NCBI GenBank assembly: GCA_001643675.2 | Contig: LSRY02000036.1 | Coordinates: 848,001 to 912,000 of the forward strand | DNA: 64,000 bases | Reading direction: 5' to 3' | Source: Monocercomonoides exilis | Taxonomy: Eukaryota; Preaxostyla; Oxymonadida; Polymastigidae | Part shown: positions 24,801 to 37,056 of the stretch, in pieces | Numbering within the stretch: position 1 is the first letter of the stretch | How the letters are laid out: each line of letters starts with the position of its first letter | Position numbers and translations under genes: made by a program | Notes under the pieces: model-generated | Seen by the model: only the letters and a program-made list of their open reading frames with translations | What the model was told of the DNA's origin: nothing | The model's database searches: none

Positions 24801-27800
24801 CTCAGATTTCGGAGTGGCAGTTCCTGATCAACTTCGGAGAGCCATTTGTGAAGGAGCTGGCGATATGGGGATGCACAGCAGACAATTATGGTGATGAAGA
24901 GGATCTGCTGAGGAGGGTGTTTGTGTTCAGGAGCGAATTCATATTTGTATCTTCGATTTTGGGAAACAACAGCGACAGCAAGAACTGTGGGGAAATGAAG
25001 GGAGCATGTTCATCGCTGAATGTTGGGGTGAGCCACATCATCCCATCGGATTATTCGCAGCTGTATGTCTGGAATGAAACCAGATTAACTGGTTCGTGCT
25101 CAGCCGAGAAGGTGACGATCAAGTCGATGGAAGCGAACAGAAATGCTGAGATAAAAATCTGGGAGATTAATTTTGGAGGTGAAGGAGTTGTGACAACTTC
25201 GGAGTTTGCTCGATTGGAGAGAGTGAAATTTGTTTTTGAAGGAACGGGGAATATTGGCTGCTCGTGTTTGATACACCAATTGAATGGATCTCTTATTGTC
25301 GAATCTGTTTCATTCCTGTCAGAGAACAGATCAGAGGAGAATTCACAGATCCTTTTTGATTGTTCTCTTATTGTTGTTGAAGATGGGCTGTTTGAAGCAG
25401 AAAAGTGCAGTGTTGGACATTTGAAATTCTCAAAACCTGTATTCGAGATTTTGAGTTCAGAAAGAGCAACATTTGAAGATTTGTCAGTCAGTGATGTGGA
25501 ATGCAAGAGTTCAATGTTTGAATGTGGAAAGAGTGAAAACGTGGGAATTTCAAAATTGTCAGCCACAAATATCTCTTTGCAAGATAGAAGCCTCATCTCA
25601 TTCGAAGCAATCAACTCTTCACTTGTTTTTTCATTGATGCAATCATCATTCTCAAACATCATCAAAACAGCATCTGGATCCTGCATTATTTGCACAACTC
25701 AACCAATGACCGGCTTTGAGATGCTGAACTGCTCTTTTCGTGAATGCACATCAGAGTTGCAAAAAGGAAGCCAAGTGTCAGTGGCAAATGCAAACAAAAT
25801 ATTTCTTGACTCGTGTGTGTTTGTGGGAGATCTCGTTGGTTATTTCGAAAAGATGAATGTTGCAATGGATGAAATTTGCAGATGGAATGGGTCTGCAATT
25901 GATTTCTCGAGCAGTTCAGCTGTTATGAAAGACACAACAATCAGCAACTCCTCAAAGGGAGGGATGACTGTGAGAGGAGGATCTGTGACGATTGAGAAAG
26001 GAGAATTTTTGAACAATAATCCATTCATTGAAAATTATCCATCATTGAGAAGAAATATCATCTGCTCAGATTCTGCTTCGCTGACCATTTCGAGCTTGAA
26101 GGGAGGAGATGGGGTGATGCCCAATTCTTCGCTGTGGATTCTGGATGATGGATGCAGCCTGGAAGGGATGGCAGGAGAAAGAGCATCTTCATTCTTCATT
26201 CCGGTGTTGGAAGGGGCTTCGACCAGCGAAAATGGAGGTGGAACAGAAATTCAATTCAAGGGGGTGCTTCTTCTGCCATGTGATTTGTCATTCCGACTGA
26301 TTTTGTCAGCTGGAGATACAGACCTGATTGAGACATATCCATTTGAAGAAGATGGGTTTGTGAGTGAAGCGGAAGCAGTTGGGATGGTGCCTTCGAGAAA
26401 TCTTTCGTCGATCCCAGATGAGACGGAGGTGTCTGTGATGATTGTGTATGGAAAGCGGTTGTCTGCAACTGATGCATTTGTTCTGAAGAACAGAAGCGAA
26501 CCCAAGGCAAATGGGGATGAAAGGGTTGCTGAAGGAGGAAAAGAAGGGAAATCTTATTGGTTGTTAATTGTGATTGTCATGAGTATCATATTACTAATTG
26601 TCCTTATTGGATTTATTTTATTCATTGTTCGATGGAAGAAGGTTAAGAATGAAGCAGAAGATCTGAGAGAGATTGTGAACGATAACATCAGAAAGGATCC
26701 GAAGGCGTTTGAGATGGTGACGATGGAGATGTTGCCTGAGGAGCAGTGGAGGAGAGCAGAGAGGGAGGCAGAGAAGAAGAGCGATGAGAGAATCAAGAAG
26801 AGGGTGTATGTGAAAAGTTTGGGACATTCGGAGTCATCGGAGCATCTTCTGTCTGAGAGTGGATCGACTGAATACATTTTGGGCAGAGACTCAGACAAGA
26901 TTCCTCAATGGATGCTTGAGAAAGAAGAAGAAGAAGAGATTCGAAAGAGAACTCCATCACCATCCATTTCATCCACTTCAACCACTTCAACAACTGATTC
27001 AGATTCAACTTTTGTTCGTGGGGAGGATCTGTGTCCAACCACTTCATCAATGTCGAATCTGGTGGATGCAATGGCATGCTCATCACCACACGAGAAATTG
27101 ATTGTGGATCTGAGGGATTCGCTGTTCATGCTGCTTCATGGAAGGAATGAGAAGAAGGAGATGGCGATAGGCACTCTGAAGGAAAGAGAGCAGACAGCTG
27201 CCCAGGTCTTGTTCTGGGTGGCCAATCTTGCGCTTCACTCATTTTCCGAGATGGACAACCCTCTTCAGTCACTTGTCAATCTGAGCCCACACATTGTGCT
27301 ATTCTCTGAGCACATGGTCATCTGCATCGTGATGCACTCCGACTTCTCATCTGACGATGATTCGGATTCATCATCCATCTCCTCGTCAACTGTTGCGACA
27401 TCTGCCAGCAATGATGATGATGAGGAGGAGGAGGACTCTCTGCCCTCGTCTGCCTTTGAGGATGAGGATGACAACAAAAAGGAGTGTCTGAGGTGGAAGG
27501 CGCCAGAGCTGCAGATGAACAAGAAGATGGGGGCAACAGAGAAGTCGGTGGCATTCTCGATCGGGATGATGCTGTGGGAGTGCCTGACGCTCCAGATCCC
27601 GTTTGGGGAGTATGAGGCAGAGGCAGCTGGGCAGAAGATTGTGAATGGAGAAGTGCCGAATGTGGGGCTGGTGAAGGACACACCATATTTGGAGTTTTGG
27701 AGGCTGTGTGTCTCGTGGAATGAGGCAGACAGGCCTTCTCTGAGTGGGATGAAGCGAGAGCTGGTTGGGCACTTTCCAGCTGGGGCAGTGATGGTGACGC

Positions 27801-27848
27801 TGACAGATGCAATCTGCGATTCTTTGCGAGAAGACGAAGAGGAAGAAA

Positions 27849-27886
<38 letters not shown>

Positions 27887-27940
27887 ATGAGCGAATCGAT
27901 AAGCAAAGAAGAAGGGAGGAAAAGCCGAAAATACTTGTGA
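18899..27940 (+). CDS. Giant beta-helix ectodomain receptor-like protein with C-terminal pseudokinase, 3013 aa
   Basis: Single exon from ATG (in-frame TGA just upstream). Residues 1-17 are a plausible signal peptide (MQLLVVCLEFVIGAFGSC). Residues to about 2550 form a Cys-rich ectodomain with recurrent C-x-F-x-x-C and GGG turns, as in right-handed beta-helix (pectin-lyase-like) proteins. Five marker motifs (YACLTIS, FPCLTLK, FPCCTIS, YPCGSVD, GACSSLN at about 508, 850, 1270, 1650, 2035) divide it into 340-420-residue units, each preceded by F.GNxA..G.DIFV-like text. One membrane helix at about 2553-2575 is followed by a basic juxtamembrane stretch. The tail has kinase landmarks: NLSPHIVLF, RWKAPE, FSIGMMLWE, and NEADRPS near the end. 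No glycine loop or VAIK-type Lys is visible, and the HRD-type Asp position reads Asn, so it is probably inactive. Likely a cell-surface adhesin or sensor. The C-terminus is acidic. A paralog lies at 57-64 kb. Confidence 0.85.
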
Positions 27941-28203
27941 TGATGGTCGTATTGGTTGGCATTCTTTTGAGAAGGGCTTTCTTTGCTTTATTTTTTGACT
28001 GTTATTCGTTGAATGAGAAGTGGAGAGCAGAATGTGAATTTTCCCAGTGAGTTCAGTCTGCTTTCCATTTTTCGACTTTCTTCGAATCAGAATCAAAATG
28101 TTTCAAAAACAATTTTTTATTTTTCTCATTTTGACTTTTGTTTTCAATTTTTGTGAAAGTGAGTGTGTGTTTTATGGTGCTTTTAGCATCACCATTTTTT
28201 CGG
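25991..28203 (+). repeat. Left arm of a ~2.2-kb imperfect inverted duplication
   Basis: Begins at ATTGAGAAAGGAGA in the coding region and ends at GCATCACCATTTTTTCG in the 3' flank. It matches the reverse complement of 57092-59320 almost base for base, with scattered substitutions and small in-frame indels. It covers the membrane helix, the pseudokinase, the stop codon and about 260 bp beyond. Confidence 0.85.
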
Positions 28204-28268
28204 TTAATAACAACGCTAAGCAAATTCAAATCAAGTTAAATTGCAATGAGACAGTTTTTTCATGTTGA
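28098..28268 (+). other. Short frame with signal-peptide-like start (56 codons)
   Basis: ATG-TTT-CAA followed by a Phe/Ile/Leu-rich stretch ending CESECVFYGAF. The start is inside the duplicated 3' flank. The equivalent frame in the other copy (about 57200-57090, minus) is shifted, so selection on it is not evident. It could be the relic of a neighbouring surface-protein gene or chance. Confidence 0.25.
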
Positions 28269-28304
28269 TTGCGAACATCACACAAAAAATCAAACAATTT
28301 GTTT

Positions 28305-28308
<4 letters not shown>

Positions 28309-28357
<49 letters not shown>

Positions 28358-28405
28358 CACACACACACACACACGCACGCACACACACCAAAAAAAAAAA
28401 AAAAA
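28309..28405. repeat. Microsatellite (CAA)n-(CA)n-(A)n
   Basis: About 15 CAA units, then CA dinucleotides with two CG changes, then an A-run. It lies just beyond the inverted-duplication arm and is absent from the other copy. Confidence 0.95.
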
Positions 28406-28601
28406 TAAATAAATAAACTTAAAAAAAGAACAAAATCTTTTATCAATATGTTTTCGAAATTGAGCAATATTTATGATATGTTCAACATAATGTTAGATTT
28501 CTATATTTGAAATGATATGTGATTTTTCTTTTGATCATTTAAATATAATAAATAAATTGATGAATGAAAAAGTTGATTTGCATTCTCAAAACACATCAAC
28601 A

Positions 28602-29037
28602 ATGAGCTCAATTAATCCAAGAAATCCCCAAAACAAAACTTCTGACGAACAGCAAGAAAGGACAACTGAAGAAAAATCAGAAGAGTTTATATCATTTGTG
28701 AACAATTTATTTGCATTAAAGTGCTATTTAGCTTTATTATCAGAATTTTAAGACAAACGTTTTATTGCATTTGTGCTGTACTATCAGTTTTAATTGTAGC
28801 ATCTTCTCAAACAAAGTCTTGGAATATTCATGTTGTGATTTTCTTTCTGTTTGGAATTAATGCAATTGTTGGATATTTTTTGTTTGTGTTCTTCCCATTA
28901 TACTCATCTTTAAAATGTTTTTTCTTTTCCTCCTTTTCATAAAATTAAACAGCTTTTTGAGTCCGATAGCAAAGAAAGGTTCATTGGAGAAAGAGCTGAA
29001 TGATCAAGAAGAAGAAAGCAGAAAGAAAAAAAAGTAA
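28602..29037 (+). CDS. Small two-TM membrane protein, 113 aa, three exons; Asterix/UPF0139-like or Vma21-like
   Basis: Predicted exons 28602-28720, 28744-28881 and 28953-29037. Introns GTGCTA...ATCAG (23 nt) and GTTTGT...AACAG (71 nt); phases 2 and 2 fit exactly, and without the first intron the frame ends at TAA. The product has a polar Gln/Glu-rich N-terminus, two membrane helices (ILRQTFYCICAVLSVLIVAS and HVVIFFLFGINAIVGYFFFL), and a charged tail ending in KKKK, which fits a dilysine ER-retrieval signal. Size and topology suit Asterix (UPF0139, ER PAT complex); the FxxxLxxx-ANS-like spacing after TM1 resembles it by eye. The V-ATPase assembly factor Vma21 is an alternative. An in-frame ATG at 28512 would lengthen the N-terminus. 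The gene call is moderate; the family is a guess. Confidence 0.5.
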
Positions 29038-29231
29038 TATGTTTTTTAAACAGCAATATTTATTTAAAAGGATGAAGCAATAAATTTAAGCAATAAAGAA
29101 ATATTTTTTTTCCATATTTTAAATTGAAATATTTTTAAAAATCGTTGAGCTGAAAAAAGTGTTGTGCGAAATGAGAAATAAGAAACAGGTGAAGCACTTG
29201 CCAACAAAGAGAGTTTTATTATATAAATCAA

Positions 29232-32200
29232 TCATTTGTGTCTGATTGGTGTTGGAACACTAAAATCCTTGTATTCCGAGCTGTTATCTTCTTCAATTTC
29301 TTCTGAGCTATCTTCAAAACGCGAATATACATCTGATGAACGTTTTCCAACAAGAATAACATCATCGCCCTGGGTTTTCATCGAATCATTTTCGTCATCT
29401 GACATATCCTGCTCGATATTATTCTCCTTGCTTTCATCTTCATTTTCCATTTCATCACTGCTTTCTTCAACAAAGCTGTCATCTAGAGCATCTTCGTCGT
29501 AGTATTCCTCTCTCCCAACCATCCGCCTGCGTGTCTCTTCTGGCTGTGCATCGCAATCCTCACACCGGATAAATTCGTAGCAGGATGGGCGACGCCACGT
29601 GTAAAGCTCGAGAGTGTGGTACTTGGAGAGCGGGACAAAGTGCTCCTTCACACAGCGCACACACCACGAGTACGGGCAGTGGGCGCACCAGAAGAGCAGT
29701 CCATCTGCATCTGCTGCAGAGCGGCCACATTCTTTGCACCGATGGTGGAGACACAGCGTCTCTGACGGGTCGAAAGAGATAGAATCCATCGCCTGGATCA
29801 TGCAGTCGGTGTGATAGGCACAAGGGCATCGCCTGCAGTTGATGCTGTTGACTTGGTTGAACAGAGGCGGAATAACTTTCTCTTTCTGCTCTTTCGCTTC
29901 GTTGCTTTCTGCTGATGATTCTGACTCTTGCGAAAGATAGTCGTTCAAGTCGTCAGATGAAGCAGAAGAATCATTCGACGCGCTTTCTGTCTCTTCGTCG
30001 GAATCTGATTTCCCTTCCCTTTTGACAGTTTCCTTCACTTTCTTTGCCTCTTTGTATGCTTTCAACATCTTGTCGTGTGCCTGTCTGCCTCTTTTCTTCA
30101 AGTACTTCCTTTTGTGATCGAACTCAATCGCATATGCCATCTCAGAGGGTGCTTCATGAACATATCTTGTTGCTCTGCGAGGGCGGAGATTGTGACTCAA
30201 CAAGCCAACTGATTCAGAAGAAGCTGAAGTGGAAGATGACAAAACAGGAGAAGACGAAGAAGCAAAAGAAGAAGAGAACTTTGAATATGGATTAAATTTA
30301 TTCACACTGCTATCTGATAGCTCAGATGCTGCAGCAGAAAAAGAAGAGAAACGAGAAGAATGTTTTGAAGACAATCGAGTAGACATGATGCTTTTGAAAG
30401 GATTCGGCAAAGGTGATGTGGGTGAAGAAGAAGAAGAAGTTGACTTTGATGAAGCTAAAGATGGAGATGCAGAAGTAACAGCAGAAGCAGAGGACGATGA
30501 TGGAGTGTAATTACGTGGTCTTTTCAAATACACCACAAGTTTCCGTTCTCGTGTGAATACTTGAGTGGATGAAGCATCAGCAGATGAGGGAGAAGCAGGC
30601 TGTGTGGATGAAGAATCATTTAGAGGGGAAGAAATATCTTTGACTGTATCTTTATTGTCTGAAGTGTTAGATGAAGCAGATGCAGAACTTGCTTCATTCA
30701 CATCAGCAGAGTTTAAAGGAAGAGGTGCTTCTTCAACCTGTGAAATGAGTTCTTTTTTAGAGGAGTCCTCTTCAGAATGCTGAACATGAGCAGAAGAGAC
30801 ATGATGAGATGGAGAAGATAGCAAATTCTGTGAGGAAGAACGTGAAGTGGAGTTCGAACGGAGATACACATTGGGAAGAGTGAATGTGAAGCTGCGCCCA
30901 TCTTTTGTGGGTGTGGTGGGAAGAAGAGGAGAAGATGCGTCAGTGGAAGGCAAACGGGGAGAAGAGAGAGACAGAGATGGCGATGAAGCAGAAGACGATG
31001 AAGAAATATGTTTTCTCGAAAGTAAAGAATTGCCAAAGATAGATTTCTTTGATGTGTTATGTCCATCAGCTTCTTTTTCTGACTGGTCTTGTGGCGAATC
31101 CAAATAATTCATCCAATTTTCTTTTTGTTTTTGAGGCGCATCAGTACCTTTTCTGCCTTTCAACACACGTGCATCAGTCACTTTCATGTCTCCATACTCA
31201 AACATATCATCTTCTTCATCATCATCATCATTATCACTTATAGAATCAGGAACATACAGCGATTCACCAGATATCGGTGTTGGCGTATCTTCAAACAGAA
31301 ACGAGTCTGATGCAGCATCTGTCAAAGAATTATTCACAGTCTTCTGAGTGTCCTGTGATGATGAAGAGGAGTCTTTTGTTTGTGGTTGAGTCTTTTTTGT
31401 TTGGTTTGCTTCTTCAATCTCAATTTTGTGAGATTCATCCTTCACATCCAACTCAACTCTCGTATTGTCATCCACAGTTGACTCTTCATTATCTGTTGTT
31501 TTATTAACCATGACTGCATTTTTCCTTCCATCTGTTTCTTTCACAGGTGCTTCTGCTTCATTTCCACTGACCTTCTCATCAAGCCATTCAATCTCATGCT
31601 CATCGAAGGTATACACGTCTTCTTCTTTACTCTGTTTTTCATTCTCATTCTTCTTCATCTTTTCCTCCTTCATCTTCTCCATATCTTCCTTCAGCTTCCT
31701 TTTAGCCTCTCTCTTCTGCTCCTCTTCCTTTTCCTTCTTTTTGATCAGCTCTTCTTCATATGGCGATATATCATTCACATACCTCCCGCAGAACACACAA
31801 TACTCCACATGGCGTATCTGATGTTTCTTCTTCATCTTCGACTCTCTGATCAGCCTCTCTCTCTCCTCCCTCTCTCTCATCCGCTGCTCCTCCATCACCG
31901 CCCACCGCGGGATATTCACCTTCCCCACGCCTGCCACCTGCTGCGTCACCACATTCGTCTTCCTCTGCCTCTTCTGCCTTCCATTCTGCCGCATCTCTGC
32001 CAGCCATTCCTCCACAATGGAGTTTGTTCCACTCCTCCTGTACGTCTTGCCGAGGAAGGTGTGAATGTCAAAATCAACTGTGCGCTTCTGCAGAAGTGTG
32101 CTCACTTTGTCTGTTTTGGAGGAGAGAGAAGAAGAGACAGAAGCAGAGGCAGAGGGAGAAGGTGAAGGAGAGGAAGGAGGGAAAGGAGATGAAGATTCAG

Positions 32201-34452
32201 AAGGTGTAGATGAAGAAGAAGGCGATGAGAGAGGAGTTGTGGAACAAGCAGGTGATGGTGTAGTTGACGCAAATGGAGTGTTGGAAGAAGAGGAAGGAAT
32301 AGGTGAGAATGCCAGTGAAGTGGATGAAATGGAAAAGGAAGAGGGAGAAGAAGGAGAAGGAGAAATATCGCCAGGTTGTCTGACAACAGGAGAGCCAGAA
32401 ATAGAAGAGAAGGAGACAGAGGCAGAAGGAGTGCATGAAGCCTCAGGCGAAGGTGAAGGAGAGGGAGAAGGAGAAGGAGAAAAAGCAGATTGTGGTGTGT
32501 TTGAATGTGTTGGTGTTTGTGTGTTGGATGAAGAAGACAGAGGGAAGAGGGTAGAGGATGAAGTGCTGGAGGAAGAGGCATATGGCTTGAGTATGACTGT
32601 TGATGAAGGTGATGAAGGAGTCGACTGTATTTCTCCATTGCTCAGAAGAGGGAGTGGCTGATAGACAACATTTTTTGATTCATTTTTAGATTCATCTGAT
32701 GTATCCAAAAGAGATAAATTGGCTTCTTCTTTCATTTCTTCCGTCTTTTTGGATGTTATTTCTGGCAGAGTGTCTTCTGTTTTGAGTGCTTTTGAGTCTA
32801 CAACACTTTCTTCATTCTTCATTTTCTGTGTTTCTGCAATTTCTTCTTTCATTCGCTCTTTTTCTTTAGTTCGTTCAATCTCTTTCTCTTTCTCTTTCTC
32901 TTTTTCCCTCTCCTTTCTTTCTTTCTCTTTTCTTTCTCTCTCTTTCTCTTTCTCCTTCTCCTTCTCAAACTCTCTCTGGATGATATTTGCAGCTGTCTTC
33001 CAGGCTGCCTCTACAACATGCTGAACCATCGAGTCTGTCACAGTTTCCCCATCTTTTGGCTTTTCTTCGTGTTTCGCTTTTTCGTTCTGATTTTCCTTCT
33101 TCTTTGAAACCTTTTCTTCATCTTCATTTTCTTCCTTCTCTTCCCTTTTGGGTTTTCTTCCTTTCTTCTTTCGCCCTCTTGTCTTCTTCATTTCAACCAC
33201 CTCTAAGTCTTCATCTTCCGCTTCTTTATTCTGCTTATCTTCTTCTTTCTCTTCTGTATCTGTCTCACTATCGCTGTCATCTGCACGTCCATTTTTGTCT
33301 TCTTTTTCATCTTTCTCTTTCTCCTCCTCCTCTTCCTTCTCTCCAAACCCACCTGCAGATGCCAGCTCTTCTATTCCAAACGTGACAATATCATTCAAAT
33401 CCATCGAGCTCAGCATCTTCAACACCGCCTCGTCGCACTCCTCGTCTCCTCCTTCATCTCCAATCGGAATCTCACTCCCGTCATCCCTCAGCACCAGCTG
33501 CCCCATAAGCGTCTTCCGCTCTGCCAGCTGCAGAACTCTCTCCTCACACGTTCCTTTGCTCACCAGGCGGAACACACGCACAGGGCGTGTCTGCCCAATT
33601 CTGTGTGCTCTGTCCTGTGCCTGTTTGTCCACTGTGGGGTTCCAGTCGGTGTCAAACAGCACAATCACATCAGCTGCCTGCAGGTTCAGCCCCAGACCGC
33701 CCGCGCGTGTGCTGATGAGGTAGATCCACTCGTCACTGTCTGTGCGGTTGAACTTGGTCATCTCATACACACGCCGTGCAAGAGACGTCTGGCCATCCAG
33801 GCGGAGGTAGGAGTAGTTGCTCTGAGTGCAGAACTCCTCCAGAATGTCGAGGGTGCGCGAGAACTGGGAGTAGATGAGGATCTTGTGTCGCATGGGGAGA
33901 GAAGAAGAAGAAGAAGAAGAAGAAGAAGAAGAAGAAGAAGAAGAAGAAGAAGAAGAGGAAGAGGAGGAGGAGGAGGGAGAAGAAGAAGAATTTGATGTTG
34001 TTGCTGCTATTGTTGAAGAAGATGATGAAGCAGAAGTCGAAGCAGAAGCAGATGATTGAGTTGATGTTGGAGCTTGCTGAACATTTGTCACAAAATCTCC
34101 TTTTTCCACTGAGTCTGCCACAGTCGCAAGCTCTTCTTTTATTTCTTCCAATACGCTACGATTGCTTTTATCATTAGTTTTATTTCTCTTCTTTTCTGGA
34201 CTTAAACTTAACTCTTCTTCTCCTTTTTCAATGGCAATAACATCATCATCAGAATTGCTTTCTTCATCCATTTCATTTTCCTTGCTGTTTTCATTTTCTT
34301 CTTCATTGTCAGTTGTGCTATCGAAGAAATTAGATCCCTCCATCTCTTCCCCCTCTTCACTCTCAGACTTCTCATTCTCCTTCGACAATTCTGCTTTTTG
34401 TGTCTTATTCTGCTTGATTTTGGATGAATCACTTGCAGCTGTGCTTTTGCTT

Positions 34453-34486
<34 letters not shown>

Positions 34487-36894
34487 CATCAATTTCCACT
34501 TCACTTTGTTTAACATCTGTTTCTTTATTTGTATTCTGTTTAACTGAATTCTTATTTATGCCAAACTCATCCTCAGTCGCATCTAATCTAATTTTCCTCT
34601 TCCTTCCTTTTTTCTTTTTGCCATTCGTTTTTGGCTGAGCTACTGAAACTACTTTTTCTTTGGGTTTGGCTGAAAAATACACCTTCTTTCTCTTTTTGTA
34701 TTTTCTCTTTTTCTTCTTTTCTCCTTTGCCAATTTTTGCAACAACTGCTTCTCCTTCATCAACCTTTCCATTTTCCTTCTCTTTCTCCTCTTTCTCCTTC
34801 TCCTTCTTTTCCCCTTTCTTTCCTTTTTTCCTTCCTCTCTTCCCTTTCGTTTCCTTTTCTTCCTTTCTTTTCTGTTCTTCCTCAATTCTCTGCTGCTCCT
34901 TCTCTCTTTCTTCCTCTTCCAGTCTTCTCTTCTTCCTCTCCTCTGTCATAATCCTCTTCTTCTCTGCAATTGCTTCGTCTATCTCTCTGTTCTCTTTCCT
35001 TATCATCTCCATTATCCCTTGCAGCACACGCAGCTTCCCCGATGCCTTCACCAGCGCATCCAACGACCAATCAATGAAATCTGTCATGTGTGCCTTCTTG
35101 GCAGAGGTAGGGTTTTTGCTGCCCATCATAAACAAATACGGATGGTTGCAACATTTCCGCAGCTGCATCAGCAGATTCGTCAGCGAGGCACGAAATTGAG
35201 GCTGCTGATACGAAGAATCCTGTCCATTCTCATTCTCTGGATCAGGACCATCTTCATCAATGACGGTGGCTGCCTTCTCTTTGCCAGCCATTTCGCTCTT
35301 TCCTCTTCTTTTGCGCTGTGGTCTGTTGACAATTGACTCAGAAAAGAGACCAGAGTGCATCTGAAGCAGACGCGAGTAGAAGAAGATCTGCATTCTGGAA
35401 AGAGGCACATACACCTTCACTTCTGCTTTTGGTGGCAGATGGAGCACGTTGTGCTTCAATCGACGCAGCATCACTTTTTTGAGGAGGTTATGTGCAGCAT
35501 TCATCACAGACACATCAACACCTGCTGCTTCAGAGAGAATACGGGCACTCGAAGGCGTTGCAGTTGGTGTCGGTGTGGATGAAGACGAAGAAACAATACC
35601 TTCAGAGGCCTTGCCATTCCCTTTGCTCTTGTCATCCTCTAATCCCTTGTCAAATATATGCGATGAGGCCAAGGCTTCTGGATAGAGGAAGTTAAGCAGT
35701 GCCCACAACTCATGCATGTTATTCTGCAGTGGAGTGCCAACCAACAGCAAACGTCTCATCGAACGCAGCCTGCGGATGGCCATTCCAATCAGAGTCTTTT
35801 CTGATTTAACTCGCTGACACTCATCAAGCACAATATATCCCCAGCTCTGGTGCACAAACCAGCCTTCACTTGAGATGATCATCTCATACGTTGTCACCAC
35901 CACCTCAACCGTCGGCTTCTTCAGAAAGCGCCGCATCATCTTCCCTCGCATGTGCTCGTTTCCGTGGAACATCAGCGCTGTCAGCGATGGAGTAAATCGC
36001 GCCAGCTCTCCTTCCCACGTGGGCAGCACAGACATTGGACACACAATCAGATGAGGCCCAGTGTCGTTGCGTTCGTGTTTGAGCGCAGCCAGAAACGAGC
36101 ACACTTGCACGGTCTTTCCCAATCCCATCTCATCACCCAAAATGCCCCCTGCTCCAGCATCGTGCTGCTGCAAGAGCCAGCGGACACCAACCACTTGGAA
36201 GTTGCGAAGAGTTCCATGGATGTACGATGGAGTGTCGCAATGCTCAATGGAATCTGGTGGAGGAGAGTACTCTCGCGAGGACGCAGGAAAATTCGTTGCC
36301 GATATGCCTTCTTTGTCTTGTGGAGGAGGAATAATTTTATTATAATTAATTGAACCTGAATGTTTCATTTCATCTTTTAATTTTTCTGTAATCTTAATAA
36401 CATCGATCTGATCATAACCTCCTTTTCTGCATAATTTTCGAATGAGAGGTCCGTTTAAGTTTCGATCTTGAAATCGTAAAAAGGGAGCAAATGCATCCCA
36501 GTTGATCGTATAAAATATCAATCTATTCCAGAAAAAGGGGCAAATATGTGCTTGATGAGATCTTTGATGGATTTGCGTTGTAGTACATTTTGGCAGAGCT
36601 GGTTTTACAATAATTTTTGAATTATCGATAAACTTAGGCTTTTCAAGCGATTTCTTTGAAGTTAAAACGCGCACTGGAGGAACAAAAAGATCAGAAGACT
36701 GTTTGCTTCTTGATCCAATGAATGAATCGAGCCTATTCCGTGGGATGCTGATGCTCAAACTTTCTGTTTTATTCTTAATAGATACAACTTTTCTTTCTGT
36801 TTCTTTTCCTTCAAGCAAATTATGAAGAGCACTTTAATTAAAAAAACAATTAGGCTTTACTTTGATAAGAAATATCACACCTATACACTGACAT
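29232..36894 (-). CDS. SNF2-family (ISWI/CHD-type) chromatin-remodeling ATPase with C-terminal PHD-like fingers, 2537 aa
   Basis: The long frame has no ATG near its 5' end. A 14-nt exon (36894-36881, ATG-TCA-GTG-TAT-AG) joins it at 36831 through a 49-nt intron GTGTGA...TTAAAG with matching phase. Lobe 1 starts near residue 205: DEMGLGKTVQ (Walker A, about 238), DECQ box (about 341), GTPLQNN. Lobe 2 at about 998-1120: SQFSRTLDILEE, STRAGGLGLNLQAAD, DRAHRIGQTRPVRVFRL. Then DIVTFGIEELA (about 1150), the motif that follows the ATPase in ISWI and CHD proteins. About 400 residues of Lys/Glu and poly-Ser separate the lobes. CVFCG (about 1680) and CRRC...YHTDC...C-x2-C pairs (2337-2440) look like a PHD finger plus a second Cys cluster. 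No chromodomain is seen. Nuclear; uses ATP to move nucleosomes. Confidence 0.88.
33899..33976. repeat. (GAA)n/(GAG)n microsatellite inside the SNF2 gene
   Basis: About 25 trinucleotides, read on the minus strand as poly-Ser (TCT/TCC), directly before lobe 2 of the ATPase. The frame is kept, so length changes would only alter the serine linker. Confidence 0.9.
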
Positions 36895-37056
36895 TATTTG
36901 ATGCAATTTTTATTTTTTCAAGAAAACAACTCGTTTTCAAACTAAAGGCTTTTGTATTTAAGAAAATAATTGCAAAATATATTTATTTTAAAATTTTTGG
37001 ACTTTTTTCTTATATTGTGGTTACGATCTTTAAGTATTTCTTTTTCCTTTGTGCTC
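36895..37056. promoter_or_regulatory. Divergent promoter interval, 162 bp
   Basis: Lies between the predicted start codons of the SNF2 gene (minus) and the tetraspanin-like gene (plus). Very AT-rich, with poly-T/A tracts. Shared control of the two genes is inference. Confidence 0.4.

Noticed and set aside
31465-35700. Plus-strand frames opposite the SNF2 gene
   Set aside because: Shadow frames; the minus strand has intact helicase motifs.
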